Assembly: GCF_004379255.2 (NCBI RefSeq)
Contig: NC_056052.1
Location: 2,418,001 to 2,482,000 of the forward strand
Length of the DNA stretch: 64,000 nucleotides
From: Salvia splendens
Taxonomy: Eukaryota > Streptophyta > Magnoliopsida > Lamiales > Lamiaceae
Reading direction: 5' to 3'
Below the pieces are notes generated by a model. It searched no databases and was not told the origin of the DNA. It saw nothing but the letters and a program-made list of their open reading frames with translations. A program made the translations under genes and the position numbers. Positions 30,097 to 44,819 of the stretch are shown here, piece by piece. Numbering within the stretch: position 1 is the first letter of the stretch; each line of letters opens with the position of its first letter.

Positions 30097-33000
30097 CTAT
30101 TCTATCGGCATGAAGCTATCATCACCCAGCAAAGCTTCAAAATCAATTAAATCTTCATCAAAATCAATTTCCAGATTGTTCATCAACATCCTTTCCTGTG
30201 CAGCCTGGATCACACCAAACACGATCAACATAACATTTCACATCGCGTATGTAATGTAAATCCCTATGGCGGGATTGTAGCTAGTAGAGTTATGTGGACA
30301 GCAAGATTCATGAGATGAGTGGATGTAAAGTTTCCTTTTCTTGTAATCCCTACTCGTTGAATATCGTCAGTGAGCCAGAGTAAGAAAAGGCCAGGTGATC
30401 TAGTGAGCAAGCTAACACGATACAATGATCATTGGCATAGAAGGGATGCAGAGCCAATGGATATACTTACCTCAGCCTGAGTAACGCATACAGACTAAAA
30501 TGATCTACCAGAGTATGCAACGAATTTATTTACGATGAAAAATAGATAATATAAGCAATTGTTGAATACGGAATTACGTGTACCTTTTTTTCCTGCATGT
30601 CTGATACAACGTTAAGCAACCTCCGATACTGATCCCGGGCTTCTGGGTACTGAACCATTGACTTCACCCTAGCAAGGGCCTTGTTCAGTCTCTCCTCTGT
30701 CTGTTTCCGACCCTCCTTTAGGAAATCATAGTCATCTTCTTTTGTTCCCGGTTCAATCATGCTACTGCTAGCGACAGCATTTGCTTCGGGCTTGAATCCA
30801 CTCAGCCCTCTTCCTTTCCTCCGCCATCGCAAAATGACCTTGTCTAAGATTCCAACTGACCAGATTATCTTTTTATAGTTCTTTCTCACCTGGTGTCCTC
30901 TCACATGAGCCTTTTGTAAAAGAGACAAAAGTTGAATTTCAGCATTCAGTTGCTAGAGAAAAACATACAGTCGAAGAATAGAATGCAATGACCCAATACC
31001 TGAATTTTAATGATCTGCTGCCTAATCTGTAGAAAGTCTTTTCTGCCTTTCCAACTGCGGAATTTATTTTGTATCCGAACAGCAGCACAATGAACTGGTT
31101 CATCATGGTGTCCTGCCTTCTTGTTCTTCAGAGCTAAAAGCGAAAGGGCACGTTCATCTGATATTCCAAATTCTTTATCACCATACTCCTTTAACTGTTT
31201 TCTTTGAAATGACTGTACTCGAAAGACTTGATGTATGCGAGCTGCAGCTTGAGTTGCATTACGTACAGCAGCCAAAGAATCCTTCATTGAAAGTCCATGG
31301 GGCAAATCACCAGCCCCAACTGGAGTTGCAATCCTCTCGGAAACTGTTTCCACCACTTTCTCTATACTGTCACTCTGCCTTGAATCTTTCAAGTCGAGTG
31401 ATGATAGGTGGGAGCTCAATGAAGATTCTGCGAGATAACCAGCAATACCTTTGTGTCCATTGCTAGCTGCAAGGTCTGCAGGAGTTTCTCCTGAAGGATG
31501 TATTGGAGTTGGGTCCGTCAATGCTCCAGGTGACGCACCAAAGGATATGAGGAAGGCCACTGTGTGCTCTCTAAGATTACAAGTAGTGAGAGCAATAGAT
31601 AAATAAGTCAGTAGATTTATTGGCGGCCATATTAAAGACTCTTAGAAGCTAAATGTCAGTTTCGAGTGATTTAGTAAGGGAAAAACTTGTGTATACATAT
31701 GCATATAATCAAAAACGACATTCTTAGTGCACCCAAAAACTGTGTATATGTGTATGTCCTCCATAGAAGAATAAAAAGCCACACAGGCAACAAAAACAAG
31801 GTTCAAGAAGTCACCTGCCGTAATATGCTGCCCAGTGAAGTGCAGTCCATCCATTTACATCACGAAAATTAACACTGACTCCAGCAGCTATTGTTGGCGG
31901 TATAGCCCAGTCATAACCTAAAGCAGCCGCAAAATGCAATACACCTAGGCCTTCCGAATCTAGTACACTAGGGCCCTTCCCACCTTCAGCAATCTTTTGG
32001 ATAAGCCAATTATACAACTTCTCCTTTAAAAGCTTTTCTAGTAGCTGATCCTTTACGTTATCAGATGAGAACTCGTCCTTCTTAGTAGAGCTCAACATTT
32101 GTTCCCACTCAGTATCGTCTTTCAGCAAGGCACTGATTTTACTAAATAACTGAGAGGTTTCATCATCAATGCTTTGGAGAGAGATTTGCGGTGTGTCTGA
32201 TCCAAGAGACAGCAGCTTTCCAAATCTCATGTACAGACGAGTTTCATCAGAGTCCACATCTTCAACAGTCGCAGCCCGGAATTCAAATTCTCGCACTTCA
32301 CTGCATGCTAATCTATTGCAGCATGTGATATAGAAGGGGACCCTTCCAGGCTCATGTAAAGGTGTAAGGCATCGAAGAACACCCTCTCCTACAATCTCTG
32401 CATGAACCTCAAGTTCACCAAACATGCAAGCCCATTTATAATTCTCTGCCTCTTTGTTCCTCAGGAATCTCCCCATAACAAGCACCTATAATGAAAATTT
32501 AAAAAAAAAATATTGTTTTCTCTGGTATAAGCATCAACTTCATATTCTAGAACATTCATAAGTAGAGAAATACAAAAGGCAAAATTTTATATACCTTAAT
32601 TTCCGAACCAGAATACGCCCAATTTGGCGAGAAGTCAATAATGCTAAAGAGCTGATCTTGAGCAAGGGAAGGGCTGAGAACATAGTTGTCTGATGGCACT
32701 TGAGTGGAGATACCAGAATCGTCTCCATCTCCTCCACCAACCGTCTCCCAGTAAACCCCGGAACCTGGCTGCATAGTTGACTCAGTGACATCATCAAGCT
32801 CTTTACTAATCCAACGATCAAAGCTGTCTAGCTTTTTCAGACCTTCTCGCATAACACCATCTAATAGAGGCTGTCGCAGGGACGGATAATTGGCTTCGTC
32901 CCCTGTATTGAAGTTTCCGCCAGGTACTGATTTAAGAGAATTTCTGCCAGAATTCAAAGCTTGATCTTGAAGATCATTTTCCAAATGTCGTCTATGTTGA

Positions 33001-36000
33001 TCAGTTAGGTACGCACTATGGACTGCCATTGAGTCAGACAGTTCCACTTCTTTAGCATCATTCAGTTTGGTAGCAAGATCATGCAACAGAGGCTGTCTCG
33101 GAGCTGGTTGATTGGGGTTCTGCCCTATATTCAGGTTATTACCATCAGGCTTCTGGTCAATGGACCAATCTGACATGTGCAATGATCCACGATCTGTAGC
33201 CTGTTAGATCTCAGAATCAGAAAGTAATAATGGATTTTTTTTCATAAAGTAATTCAGTGAGAAGAGTACACAAGTTACAAAATAATCCATAACTATAATC
33301 CTGAGAGGGCACAAAAAAGTCCCAAGCTGCAACTATTCATTTTGACACACCACAACTGCATCACCATTCTCATGATAACTATAATTAATGTTGAGAGCTT
33401 CAAAATGTTGGCACAAAAGTAAAGGAAATATGGTTGTTTAGGTAAACCAGAGACTACATTTAGTATCTATCAAACAGATGCATAGAAGAACCATTCCGTA
33501 CTTTTTTAAGGGGAGCACTCCCCATATCTATAGTCAAGAATATTCCAAGTATAGTTCCACTTTAAACAAACTTGTGCAACTATGACAATAGCTTAGCATC
33601 TAGAATAAAAGTTACTTTATTGCTTTAGTTGCATATAGATATTAGAACATATTAATAGACCAAGACTAGAACAAAGTAAGGGCCCACAAAATTGAAAGGG
33701 TTCGACAGATAGCTCAAGTTATTGAAGTAGTTATAAAAATCCAGGATATAAAAGGAATTTATATCCAAAGGTCTTCATTCAAATAAGTGAAAATGTGACT
33801 TTCAATCAATTAAACGCCTATAAGATACCTACAATGAATGCAGGCATTAGAAGGTACCACACTACCTAGGCAGCAACTACTGTAGTGTTTTTGAATGATT
33901 TCTAGTTCAAAAAGAAAACCTATCTTTATCCATGAAAGAAGAAACTTGCAATGTCTCTCTCACTTCCTCACCGAACACCTAACTTAACCACATTAAGAAG
34001 AATTACAAACTCTCCTCATCACTGTCACTTGTAGTTCAGTCATGCTCTACTTTTGTGTATCTATATGCTATCACTGGTGGTTGTAAATGTTGCTAGCAAA
34101 ACATGAATTGAATTGTTTCAAAAATAAGATACCTGCCACTCTCCCATGCTATCAGAATGGTTCATGAACTCCTGCTGCTTCTTGAATTCACCGGTAAAAA
34201 CATGGTTGAGGAGATCATTATCTTGTCCAGGCATCATGCTCATTGCATTTGATTGGGAAGAAGGAAGTGATAGCTGAAAATCTAGAGATTGATAACTAGC
34301 ACTACCAGCTACATTTCCCCAAGACGGAAATCCAATATCTTGCTGAAAATCATACGTCAAACCACTATTCATGGGAGATCTGTTTTCTTCTCCTTGTGTG
34401 ATGGGTCCAAAACTCATATCAGAAATAGTTGATGAGTGCCCCTGGTAGTTGCCTATCAATACCGGCAAAATGTTACTAAATCCGAAAAGAACCTTTAAGA
34501 ACATTAATCTAAACTGTCATACCCATGCAATAGAGCTGATTGACTTAGTAGTCAAATGGACCTGTATAATCTTTCACTATTTCCCATTATTATTATTATT
34601 ATTATTATTTTCACAGGAAGAGTTACAAGATAATAGAAATCAGATCTAAAATCACCCGAAAGTTTTATGATATGTAAACACTCCAAACCAATTAACCATA
34701 ACTGCTTAAGTGACTTTACGAAAATAGACCAGTTATGCGGAAGAATAAATGAAAATATAAAATAAACACAGGCATCTAATCATTACTTGGTACAGGAATT
34801 GGGTGGAAAGGAATAGGATCAGCATTTGTTGTTGATACTATAGGAGATTGCAAATCATGAATAGTTTGGAATCCAGCACTTGTTTGGTGTCTGTATGCTG
34901 CAATCAAAAATATTTTATCATGATTTTGAAGAAGATAGTGTTTATAGTGGCTTAAAAGTTAAAAAATGAAAAGCATAGTTAACATACAATATACTTCAAT
35001 AATCTCGAATTCTCAATAAGAAATCATGAGATGATAAAAAAAAATTATCCAGTAGTAACACCTGATTCAGCATCTTCAAGATCAGACGCCAGAGTACTGT
35101 TAAGGCTTGTTTCTGTGATTGGTGATGCTCTTTGGTAATCATATGATTGAAATCTAGAAGCTGCTGAGCTGTCCACCTCGGAATTCGATACTGCTTCACT
35201 TTGCTGACTAACCGGAGTACTATCAGCATCCCTAATGCGACTGTAATTTGTCCTGTTCCCCTGTGATGAAACAAATGTCAGAGATTTCTGAGAAAAACAG
35301 CAACATGTGAATACTCATAGCAGTATAAAGAACCAAATATAGAGAAAGATTAGCTGAGTCTGGTTTCATTTATAAAACATAGTTGGGGTGGTATTTGTAA
35401 CAAATGTCTGAAATTACTCAGTAGGAGTATAATTTAAAACTTACAGTACAAGTTAAGACTGTCATTGTTTTAATCGAATACTCTTAGAAGTTGGCCTTTA
35501 GATATCTGGGGAATTCAGAATGCATAAGGAATTATCGTTACCTTTACCTCCCGATAGTGGACAAGAACTATGTGCGACAGTTCCCTGAAGCAGAAAACAG
35601 CCGCATAAGTAAAAGAAATGTGGGAAGAAAAAACAAAGAAAGTCAAAAAATAACTCTGGTGACAGGAAGCTTAATGAACAAAGAGAAAAAAAATTAATAC
35701 AGATACTTGATAGACTTTAAACATTATATACGTCCAATCCGCCAAATGTCTGTTGAAATACAGTTTTTTAACTAAATGAAAGTATAAAAGTAAAGAAGCT
35801 TAATACTTCAAAAGAACTGCGAGTGATAATCTCAAGCCTCAATCTTCACTAAATTATTAAAATACATAAATTTTTACAATATAAAGATCAGGATCATTAA
35901 CATAAGTTTTTCTATATTAGTGAATTTGGTTAAAACAAAATAAATTAGCATTTGTAAGGCTTACTCTTCAAGCATCCAATAGCTACGACGTTGGAAATTT

Positions 36001-37678
36001 TCGTTGTCTTCCCCGTGAGCATAATAGCAATGAAGTACATCAACACTTCCAGCCTGAAGATATTTTAACATCTAGATATGTCATTTTGGTTGGGTAATAA
36101 AAGCTTTCAGGGACAGTGAAATCCTAGTAATTACTGATTTAAATTGTTTTAAATGCCAAAGTTTAGACCTTGTAAAATTTCAAGGGAGATCATCTAGACA
36201 TGTAACAGACTAACAGCTAGGTTAAAGAACAGAGAATATACAAATATACCTTGAGCCTTTCATGAGCCTCCTTCACTGTTTTGCCATCTTTCTTCTTCCT
36301 CCAGTTATGACCATCTTTTCGAAAATATCTCAGCACCTTTCGGTCAAAAAGAAAGAGAGAACCATCTACAACAAGATATCACATCCAAATAAATAAGTTA
36401 AACTATATGAAATAACTGAAAATAGTAAGGTTTCAAATCCCACCTCTGTATCTCTAGTCTCTACCATAACATATTAGCTAAATTATTAATAATGTATCCA
36501 TAGGTATCCTACAAAAAAAAGTGATTATACAAAGACATACTTGGGGGTCTATTCGGAGGCTCTGGAGCAATACGAAATTTCTTGTAATTTTGAAGAATTT
36601 CACAAATCTCAGCAGGCCGCAGCCACCGATGTTGTGCTTCCTGAAGTATCTGCTCAATATCTGCAAAATAATAGCAACTTAACAAGCTAAATGATTTTTC
36701 AAAATGAAAAGGTAAGGAATTAACTTATCCATTCCATAAGAAATACAAGGCAACATATTTAACTATTTTTACCAACACACTTCACCTCAAGATGGTAAAA
36801 TGATGCAAATATCAAGGATTAGCACACAAAATTAAGTTTCTGACAATTTGAAACCTTTAGGTATAGATCAATTGCAAAAACAGGTTTAAATCCACCAACC
36901 CCTAATTAGGGATTTATTCCTGGTTAGGGTTTATTATTCACAATTATGATTTAAAGATAGTGGATGCACCAGATTGTGCTTCTAGATTAATTGGTTCAGC
37001 ACTCAGAAGCTTATTTATAGCTTTGTCCACAATCCGCACTCTTCTTACCACTCACAAAGTTGTCAATCATCCATTTCACGCCTTACACCTATTCACTAAG
37101 TTCTAAATCGGGAATAAAAGGTTGCATTCCATTCCAAGCATGTTAGGGTCTTTGCATAAACCCAAAAGGTGTTTCACTAAGCTCTAAATCGGGAAGGAAC
37201 GTTGACAACAGAATCTCGAGCTTATTCTCCTACTTTTTTACTATGAAGTCCATCCAAGTTGGTTTTAACATAAAAAAAAAGGTTAGTCGTATATCATCCC
37301 ATGATAGCATCTTAAACCTAGAACTATTTCTTGTACTATTCGGTTCGAGAACTTAACTGGTTCAGAATTAATCCAAAATCAAGCTCATAACCATAATAAT
37401 CAACTTTCCATCATCTATATTTTGCGAGCTCAGCATTGTATTAAATAGACAAAGAGGCATCTTCATACGCATTAGCATCTAGAACCCGTTGTGAACGCCA
37501 AAAAACAATTAATTAGTACATTCCCCTAATCTCCAACTTCAAACTAACTTCCGCCTAATTCTCAATTAGGTATTGACTCACATCACATCAAAGCTGAAAA
37601 TATCCGAAGTAAATCACACGAAAAAGAAGAAACCTCACCTAATTGAGCATTGAGCGCGTAGCGCCGACTCTCGGCCAT
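30097..37678 (-). CDS. CAMTA: Calmodulin-binding transcription activator (CAMTA)
   Basis: Thirteen exons join in phase to 1106 codons: 37678-37639, 36660-36541, 36365-36250, 36053-35965, 35584-35542, 35260-35062, 34897-34787, 34452-34133, 33200-32595, 32485-31815, 31570-31000, 30910-30584 and 30204-30097. The CG-1 DNA-binding domain covers about residues 12-136 (QHRWLRPAEICEIL, GSLFLFDRKVLRYFRKDGHN, YAHGEDNENFQRRSYWML). A TIG-like fold follows residue 530 (FSPNWAYSGSEIKVLVMGRF). Ankyrin repeats lie at about 730-830 (GLGVLHFAAALGYDW, GWTALHWAAYYGREHTVAFL). IQ motifs (AAVRIQNKFRSWKGRKDFL, IIKIQAHVRGHQVRKNYKK) and a basic calmodulin-binding helix (IIWSVGILDKVILRWRRKG) lie near 935-1000. Such nuclear factors bind CGCG-box promoters and link calcium/calmodulin to stress and immune gene control. 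It is slightly longer than my recollection of Arabidopsis CAMTA1-3. The TIG domain argues for the CAMTA1/2/3 group, but the exact orthologue is not settled. Confidence 0.94.
34587..34611 (+). repeat. ATT microsatellite in a CAMTA intron
   Basis: About eight copies of the triplet ATT lie in the intron between the exons at 34452-34133 and 34897-34787. Confidence 0.85.
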
Positions 37679-40576
37679 GACAACTGATTACAAAACCCTA
37701 AATATCCGCGTCCAGATCGAAAATAGCCACAGAACACTTCCCCTATTCACAAAAGAGTATCGCGCAGCTCAGATCAAATTCACCAAAAATCAATTGAAAA
37801 CTCCCAACAATAGAGGCGGAGGAGATTGAAATCGAGGAAGAAAAGGAAAAAGTAAAAAAGAGGGGAAATAGTTAAAACAGAGAGGAAAATGGGGGTGTGT
37901 GGGAAAGGAAGCAGCGAAGAAAGTAAGTGTTGAAATGGAGCCGCCGAAATGGAATACAGTTAAAACATTTTCATGACAGCGACGCACACCGTACAGAGTC
38001 AGGGTATTTTGGTCTTTACATGTATGCCTTTTTCAGTTATTTGTCCTCAGTTGTTTATTTTCGATTTACTCCATAAAATTGAAAAATACATAAAACATTT
38101 AGTAAATAAAAAAAATATTGTGGAAAATCTTACATCTTGTTGACATTAACTGCGAATATTTTATGAGTTTACAATGATTTCAAATATATCAAATACATAA
38201 ATAAATTTTTGTCAAAATATTTTTAACATATAATTTATAAAACTTAAATTTGCAATAATAATTACTTTCGCTCGCATTTACATCTTGAATTTTAGTAATA
38301 AAACTCAAGTTATCAAATTACAAGTAGATTAATTTTTATTTTTTTTTAAAAATAATTTATGTAAAAAATCGAAAACCAATTCAATCGTTAGCTTATTTAT
38401 GATCGAATCGATCGATTTTTCAGGTTCATAATTGCTAAAGTGCTCAAAGGTTATTATGTTCAAACTGATCACCGCGTCGATTTATGATTGAACTCGTTGT
38501 CGAACAAGCCGATTCGGTTTTCAATAATGGTGATCACTTTATATTAGGTTTAATTGATAAATTTGTACATAAAGTATAAAGTGGAATATGTCACTAGTTT
38601 TTTTTGGTGAAGTTTTTGGCATCCACGTAAAGAACCAAATTAAGTGGATAAAATTAATGGTCCAATAAATTAGAAAACAAGGTTATGACTAGGTCAAAAA
38701 TACATCCATAATTTTATTATTTGACTTTTGTCAATCCTAAAACTCATTCAACTATAGAAAATTAGAAATTGAGACTTATTCAAAGCACATTTAATTTGTT
38801 TCTTATTCTCCACACTATGCAGCTACAATTATCTATTAATTCGGAGTAGAGCTTCAAATTTAAAGTGCAAAGTACGATGTTTAGTTTGACTAAAATGAAT
38901 CTAAGTTTAAAAAGTACTTTAGTTCATTGTTCTTGATTTTCGTATTTGATTCAATTTTCATTGTAAAAGGAAAAGTTTAAAGAATCCCTGATTAATTTAA
39001 GTAAAATAAAACAACTTTCCCAGAGTATCAATTTTTTAGAAAAATGCAATACTATATCTTATTTGTGTTCATCGTGATTGATTGAACGCACAATATAATA
39101 ATATATTCGGACTGTCAAACTTTTACTCGGGAAGTTGGCCGTCATAATGACTGAGATTGTGAATAGGATTGGTCTTAATGCAAAACAGAAATTTGGACCC
39201 TTAATAGGTTGAAATTTGGGCACTATATCGCATACCTTTATTCACTTATTGATGACATTAATTATGAAATTAAGTATTCATTATATTGGCTAACATTTTG
39301 GTACAAACACAACCTTAGACATGTTTTAATAGAAATAGGAATAGGTCATTGTTTAGAAATTACACATTATTAATGCATTTTGAAGAAAATCCCCAATTTC
39401 ATGCTGAATTGACCTCATGAAATTCTTCTTGACTTCCACCTACCATTATTGGTAGAAAACTATATAATCATAACAAAATAATATAACGTGACTAAAAAAT
39501 AAAGAAAGCAATAAAAAGACATGATCCGTACAATTGTTTACCACGTGGGTCCCATGCTTTTTTGTTCATTCTTTTTCATTGAAATCATTTATCAATTGTA
39601 TCATTACACATTTAATTCTGTACAAGACTAGACTATAAATTAATCAATTTATTTATATTTTGATCTTTTCTTTTTCTAAACTAGACTATAATGGAGGAAA
39701 TAAGGACGAATCTACTCTTCATTTTTTTTCCAATCCTTTATTCTTGCATTTATTTCAAGTTTATCATTGTCATTGTCATTGTCATTGTCATTGTCCTTTG
39801 AATACATGCCACTTAAATCATTACATATCCCTAGTCTCTATAGACTATATATTGTAGTAATTGCAGTAATGAAAATTGACATTGTATCAAATGTAAGTGT
39901 ATTGTTACTTCTTTTTAGCAGTTTATCTACTTGCATATAACTTCGTCTATGAAAAATAGATTTTTAAAACTATACAACATGCAAAATCAGAGAGATGGAT
40001 AAAAAAAAATACTACTACCAAATAAGATTTTTAGTGAAAAATGAAGCTCACATAATCAGAAAGAGAAACTTACTATAGTACTATTAAATGAAATAATAAT
40101 ATGGTGTAGTTGTTGGTCACGAGGCACAAATATTGTGATAATGCATAATATAGGCACACTTTTATGAAAAGAGGAATCTTTGAAAATCACAACCACCAAA
40201 TTGACTCAATGTCAATATTGACCATCGGTTGCCTTTCCTAATAAATCCAACAAACAACATTCACGAGTTGTTCAAATAACTTTCTTCAATAATCGGATGC
40301 CGTAAACATACCGTACGAATTTATAAATTATTTTTATAATTTAATCATTTTTTCTCAAATAGCAAGATAAATTCACCTTGAGGCAAAGGACCATCCTTTA
40401 ACCAAGAATCTCAAAAAATATAAAGGATGCTTCTTACGCAGAGTTATGTAATGAAATCCAGCATTCTTTAGCAATGAAACCAAGAACAGATCAGGGAGAA
40501 ATGTCGTCGAGTTTTCGTCGAGTGAGAGCATCCATTGTCGCAAGTATCAAGTTAAGACTGAATTAGCTGAGAAGTT
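37679..40576. other. CAMTA upstream region and AT-rich intergenic DNA
   Basis: The CAMTA 5' untranslated region and promoter should fall in about 37679-38030, where base composition is more GC-rich and purine/pyrimidine-biased. A hexamer repeat lies at 39763-39797. The remainder to the BTL3-like gene is AT-rich with no recognised feature. Confidence 0.5.
39763..39797 (+). repeat. Hexanucleotide microsatellite (CATTGT)n
   Basis: Between five and six copies of CATTGT lie in tandem, all exact. It is a simple repeat in intergenic DNA. Confidence 0.85.
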
Positions 40577-43500
40577 TCACTCCACTTTAAGAACTATCTT
40601 CATGAACTCATATACCAAGTAGCTAATGGCAGCTGATGGTAACACCTGAGAGTTGGGATATAATGTTAAATGCATAAAAAGTATTTGAAGCCGTTGTTGT
40701 TCAATTTAACACGGGTATGAGTAAACACGACGATTGCCACATGGGTGATCAAGATCGAGAGCTATGCAGTGTCAGAAGTAAAATCCAACAGATTACATAA
40801 TCTTCAGATGGAATGCACGTGATTCACGTATTAAGCAGTCAAAAAGACAAAATTTACTAGCTGGTAGTACCTGTAATAAGCTTGGGATTAGTCCAGCATA
40901 GAGTGCTTGAACTCCACCGTGTTCGACGATCTTTAGGCAAGTTTGCAACGCACCCATCTTCGTGGCACGAACTTGCATCTGAAGCTGCCTTCTCACGACT
41001 TCAAATGGATATGTGGCAGCTTCAGCACAGGCACCAGCTATTGCTCCGTATACTAAAGTCCTGACAGTACCCAGCTCAAGCTGTTCAAAAGCATTTAAGC
41101 CATTCCCTTGTTGCTTCATATGTTCAAGCCTCTTTCTTCCTTCAGGGGAATGTAGAAATGCCGATTTTAATATGTCATATACTCCGTAGAAAACGGCACC
41201 GGATGGTGCCATGCTAATAATAGATGGAACTAGACCCTTGTACAGAGAGAAGAATCCTTCAGTTTGCATCATGTGACGAAATGTGCCAATTATTCCACCC
41301 AGGGCTTCCCCTCCAGGAGCAACCATAACAGTTCTGATCTGAAATGTTAGGAAAAGAAGATGATTATTCAAAGGCACTTGCGCCAAACACATAATCTTGA
41401 TGCCCCATGAATGTCAACTTCCATCCATAAACTTTTTTTCTCCATCACTAGTTAGTTAGAAGCCGTCTGCTCAGACAGTTGAATTTTTAAATCACGGTCA
41501 TAAAAAAGCTACTAACTGGACATCAGTTTACATCCTGCTAGAAATCTATACAAATCTAATTGGGAATGTTCCAATCTCTAATTATGAAGAACAGAGGCTT
41601 TATGGAACACATCATCTTCAACACTCAAGTTCAACCTAATAAAAGGTCATTCATTCATCACAAACTCAGTTTTGTGAGTTGTGACTTCTATACAGAGGAC
41701 AGATTTTTTAAATTTAACTCTTATGAACCTAAAGAGAGCACAACCTAAATGATTTTCAACGAAGCAATATACAGCAAATTGAATTCAGTGACTTATGGGA
41801 GGAAATGTTATTTACATGATTTTTGCTAGCATATAGTATTAAAGGAAATTTTAAAAGCAATGTGCTAGGCATTAGATCAGGAGTCAGGATCAATCGCTTT
41901 TCATGTGTTCTACAAGCAAAAAACATTGGATAGTAAATCACATCTATGGAAAAGGTATCAATATTAAAAAAAAACTACAAGTAATAACTATTTAGAAGTG
42001 TGACTTACAGTGTCCATGGGTATACAGAGCACTGTAGCAGTAATACCAGCAGCAGCACCAGCAACAAATCTTTCAAAATTTGTTGTCTCTTTGTTGCCGG
42101 ACACCTTGAGCAGTTGATTTCTATAGGTATCATAAGCGTAAAAGTTGATAGCCTTAAATGGAGCTGTTCGTAAGATATTGACAAAATTCCCCTTCCAAAA
42201 TCCTCTGATCCCTTGGGAAGCAGCTATTGATTTAATAAGCTCAGGAAGAGCCCTTTGCTCACCACGAACTATATATTCCAGCTTCAATCTCTCCAATGGT
42301 GCAACAAAGGTTCTGATGAAGAAAATATGTAGGAGATTCAAGAGGTTCAGTGATCAGTGCATTATAAACCAAGTAACAAAAAAAGCCGAAAGCTTTTACC
42401 ACAATTACTGTTCATTTAGTGGGACCACATGATCTATAAATAATGAAATTCTAAAGGGCAATTGAATGATTACGAAGTACTTCTTTGAACTCACTGGCCC
42501 AAGACAGACTGGGAATATTAATTTAGAGATTATAAAATGTTCAATTTATTTTGTAGAGGTTTTACACTGACTTAGTTTACACTATACAGTTGATTTAATA
42601 CCAATAATAGTTTTTGGCTTTTCATCTAAAACTAGCTGCCCCAACCCACATGATATATTCAAATTTGAACACATGAAGATAAACCAGAACTCAGGATGAA
42701 CTTTTTATAGGCAAACAAGAACAGTGCTAATTATCTGCCTAACAGACATAGTAGTTAGTGATTGATATCTTTTTTTCTGTTTTGCCATCAAGTTAGAACA
42801 AGTCAGGTCACATTAGTGAGTCCAGGAAAAGAGAGACCAGGGTGTCATCATTTGAAGCAGTGTTGTCATGATAAACCATTTTATTCACCATCATATTAGT
42901 ACCCAACTTAGTTAAGCTGTAACATATGTTCTCCTTCAACTACAACCTAACAAAGGTTGCCCAATCACAACTTAAAATGAAGAAAATAGTACTAGTACAA
43001 TATTATTAGTGGCTGAAATGACCCCATTAACACTTCCATGTTTGCCAAGAAAGTCCTTTTTTGCTTTAATTCTTGCATATTTTCTTTGTAAGAAAATTTT
43101 GAAAATTCACCAAGTCTACTGGTACAATGGTAAGTTACACAGTACAGTAAGTGCATAAATCATCTATATTTTAAAAACTGAACAATCTATTCAACTTTGA
43201 AGAACCTGAAAGATTTTCAGTTCAGCAAAGGGAGTATATATAAAATCATTGTAAACCAAACTGTCATTGCGTCTTTCTAGAACAACAAGCCTACACCCAT
43301 GCATGCTGGGCCAATTGAGACTCAGTTATATGGTTACCTCTAGTATTAAGTGCAGCAATAGCTTTGGCTGCACTCTGTAAATTCTGGTCACTTGTAAATA
43401 AGCTACAAAAAAGTGTCCTCACTGAGATCCTGGTCTCAAGGCCCTCTTGATAGTGCTGATTGGTAAAACAACTAAATCTACTTAAGGGACACATTTGTCC

Positions 43501-44819
43501 ATCAAATAGAATAAAAGTTCCAGAGTCAGTGAAAACTGATTTCAGCAGGTAATCATCTTCACAACAAATGACATGGTTTTAGTTTGAATAGAAAGGTAAG
43601 GTGCAAAAAGAATCTAGTTTGTGAATATTTTGATTTCATCTGGTGAATAACCTTCCTACTCCTATTGGCAAGTAAGAGGTATTTTTATGGTAGAACCCAC
43701 ATGATAATCATCTCAGTATTAGTGATATAACAAGTAGGGTGAGATTTCTACTAGTTATGGTACATCAAGCATGATTACCCCACAATCTATCTACAGTCTT
43801 TGAAGAAGATGCCAATGTTGTAAGCAATTACTTCACTCAGAGAAATAATTCTCCTAGAGAAATACCACCACAAGCAAATACCCGTTCAATTACACAAAAA
43901 GCCTCTATAAAGTAATTAACAACATAGTGACCACATACAACCTACCAATTGAAAGAGGTCCTAATTGATAAAGAATCACAGACAATTATCATACTATTAT
44001 AGAGATTTTTTACTGATAACCAATTGGTAGATGTTCAAATGTATTGATGTATACGATAAAGGAAGAGATGTTGAAGGAATAATACATTACAAACCTTGAA
44101 AGCATGAGATGATCAACACTAGTTCAGATCACATAAGAAAATTATGACATTGTAGCAATTACTATTATTAATCAATATATGAGTGTCAACCTGTAGAGGT
44201 TCATCTATATTTTACAAAAAGGCTGCAAATTGAGAGTAAAGCTAAAGCCAATACAAACCTCAATTCCAACCACACCAAATTCCAACAACAGAAATCACAC
44301 ACAACAGTAAATCGGAGAGGTGTATGATAGAGAGGAAGAGAAAATAAACGCAGACCTTGAAACCATGGCAGCAACAGCACCTGCCCAAAGATGCCTAGCC
44401 GAGTTAAAAGTACCTCCGCCGCCACCTGTGCTCTTCTTCTCCTCCCCAACCACCTCCTTCAACACCAAAACCTTGTTCTCATCTTCACTTTCACTCTCCA
44501 CATTCTTCTCCCCTACATTCCCCAAAACACTACTCACCGACAAACCCCCGCCGCAACTCTCTCGACCGCCATCGCCGTTAATCGACGATAGCGTCACCGA
44601 TATAAACCCTCGGCTACTCTGCCTACCCCCATCCAATCCCCTCCGTCGCCTCCTCCGGCAAGAACACCCAGCCGCCGCGGCGCTCTTCGGAGAAATCAAC
44701 GAAACAAACGACGGCGGAGGCGATTCCTCTAGAAACAAGCCGCCTATGCGAAAATTGTTACCCCGCAGATCGTCGTGAAGTGATAGCGAGCTTCGGAAAT
44801 GGCGTTCTAGATTGAGCAT
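40577..44819 (-). CDS. BTL3: Mitochondrial-carrier-family adenine nucleotide transporter, BTL3-like
   Basis: Four exons join in phase to 434 aa: 44819-44356, 42312-42009, 41338-40871 and 40645-40577. The last 23-codon exon (VLPSAAISYLVYEFMKIVLK) was found by splice site and conservation; a read-through frame at 40793 is an unspliced artefact. Three carrier repeats carry the signature PX[DE]XX[KR]: PLERLK, PMDTIR and PFEVVR. Related segments are GFWKGNFVNILRTAPFKAIN, GFFSLYKGLVPSII and GALQTCLKIVEHGGVQALYA. This is the BRITTLE1-like branch of inner-membrane (or plastid) carriers, in Arabidopsis BTL3, thought to move adenine nucleotides. The N-terminal 150 residues are Arg/Gly/Ser-rich and may include a targeting peptide. 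An upstream in-frame Met at 44864 (MAKLYLFHIF) is an alternative start. Intron 1 is long, about 2.0 kb. Confidence 0.92.

Noticed and set aside
40793..40870. Read-through C-terminus of the carrier (VLPASKFCLFDC...)
   Set aside because: The GTACTACC after exon 3 is a donor site. A proper last exon (VLPSAAISYLVYEF) with an AG acceptor is found at 40577-40645.
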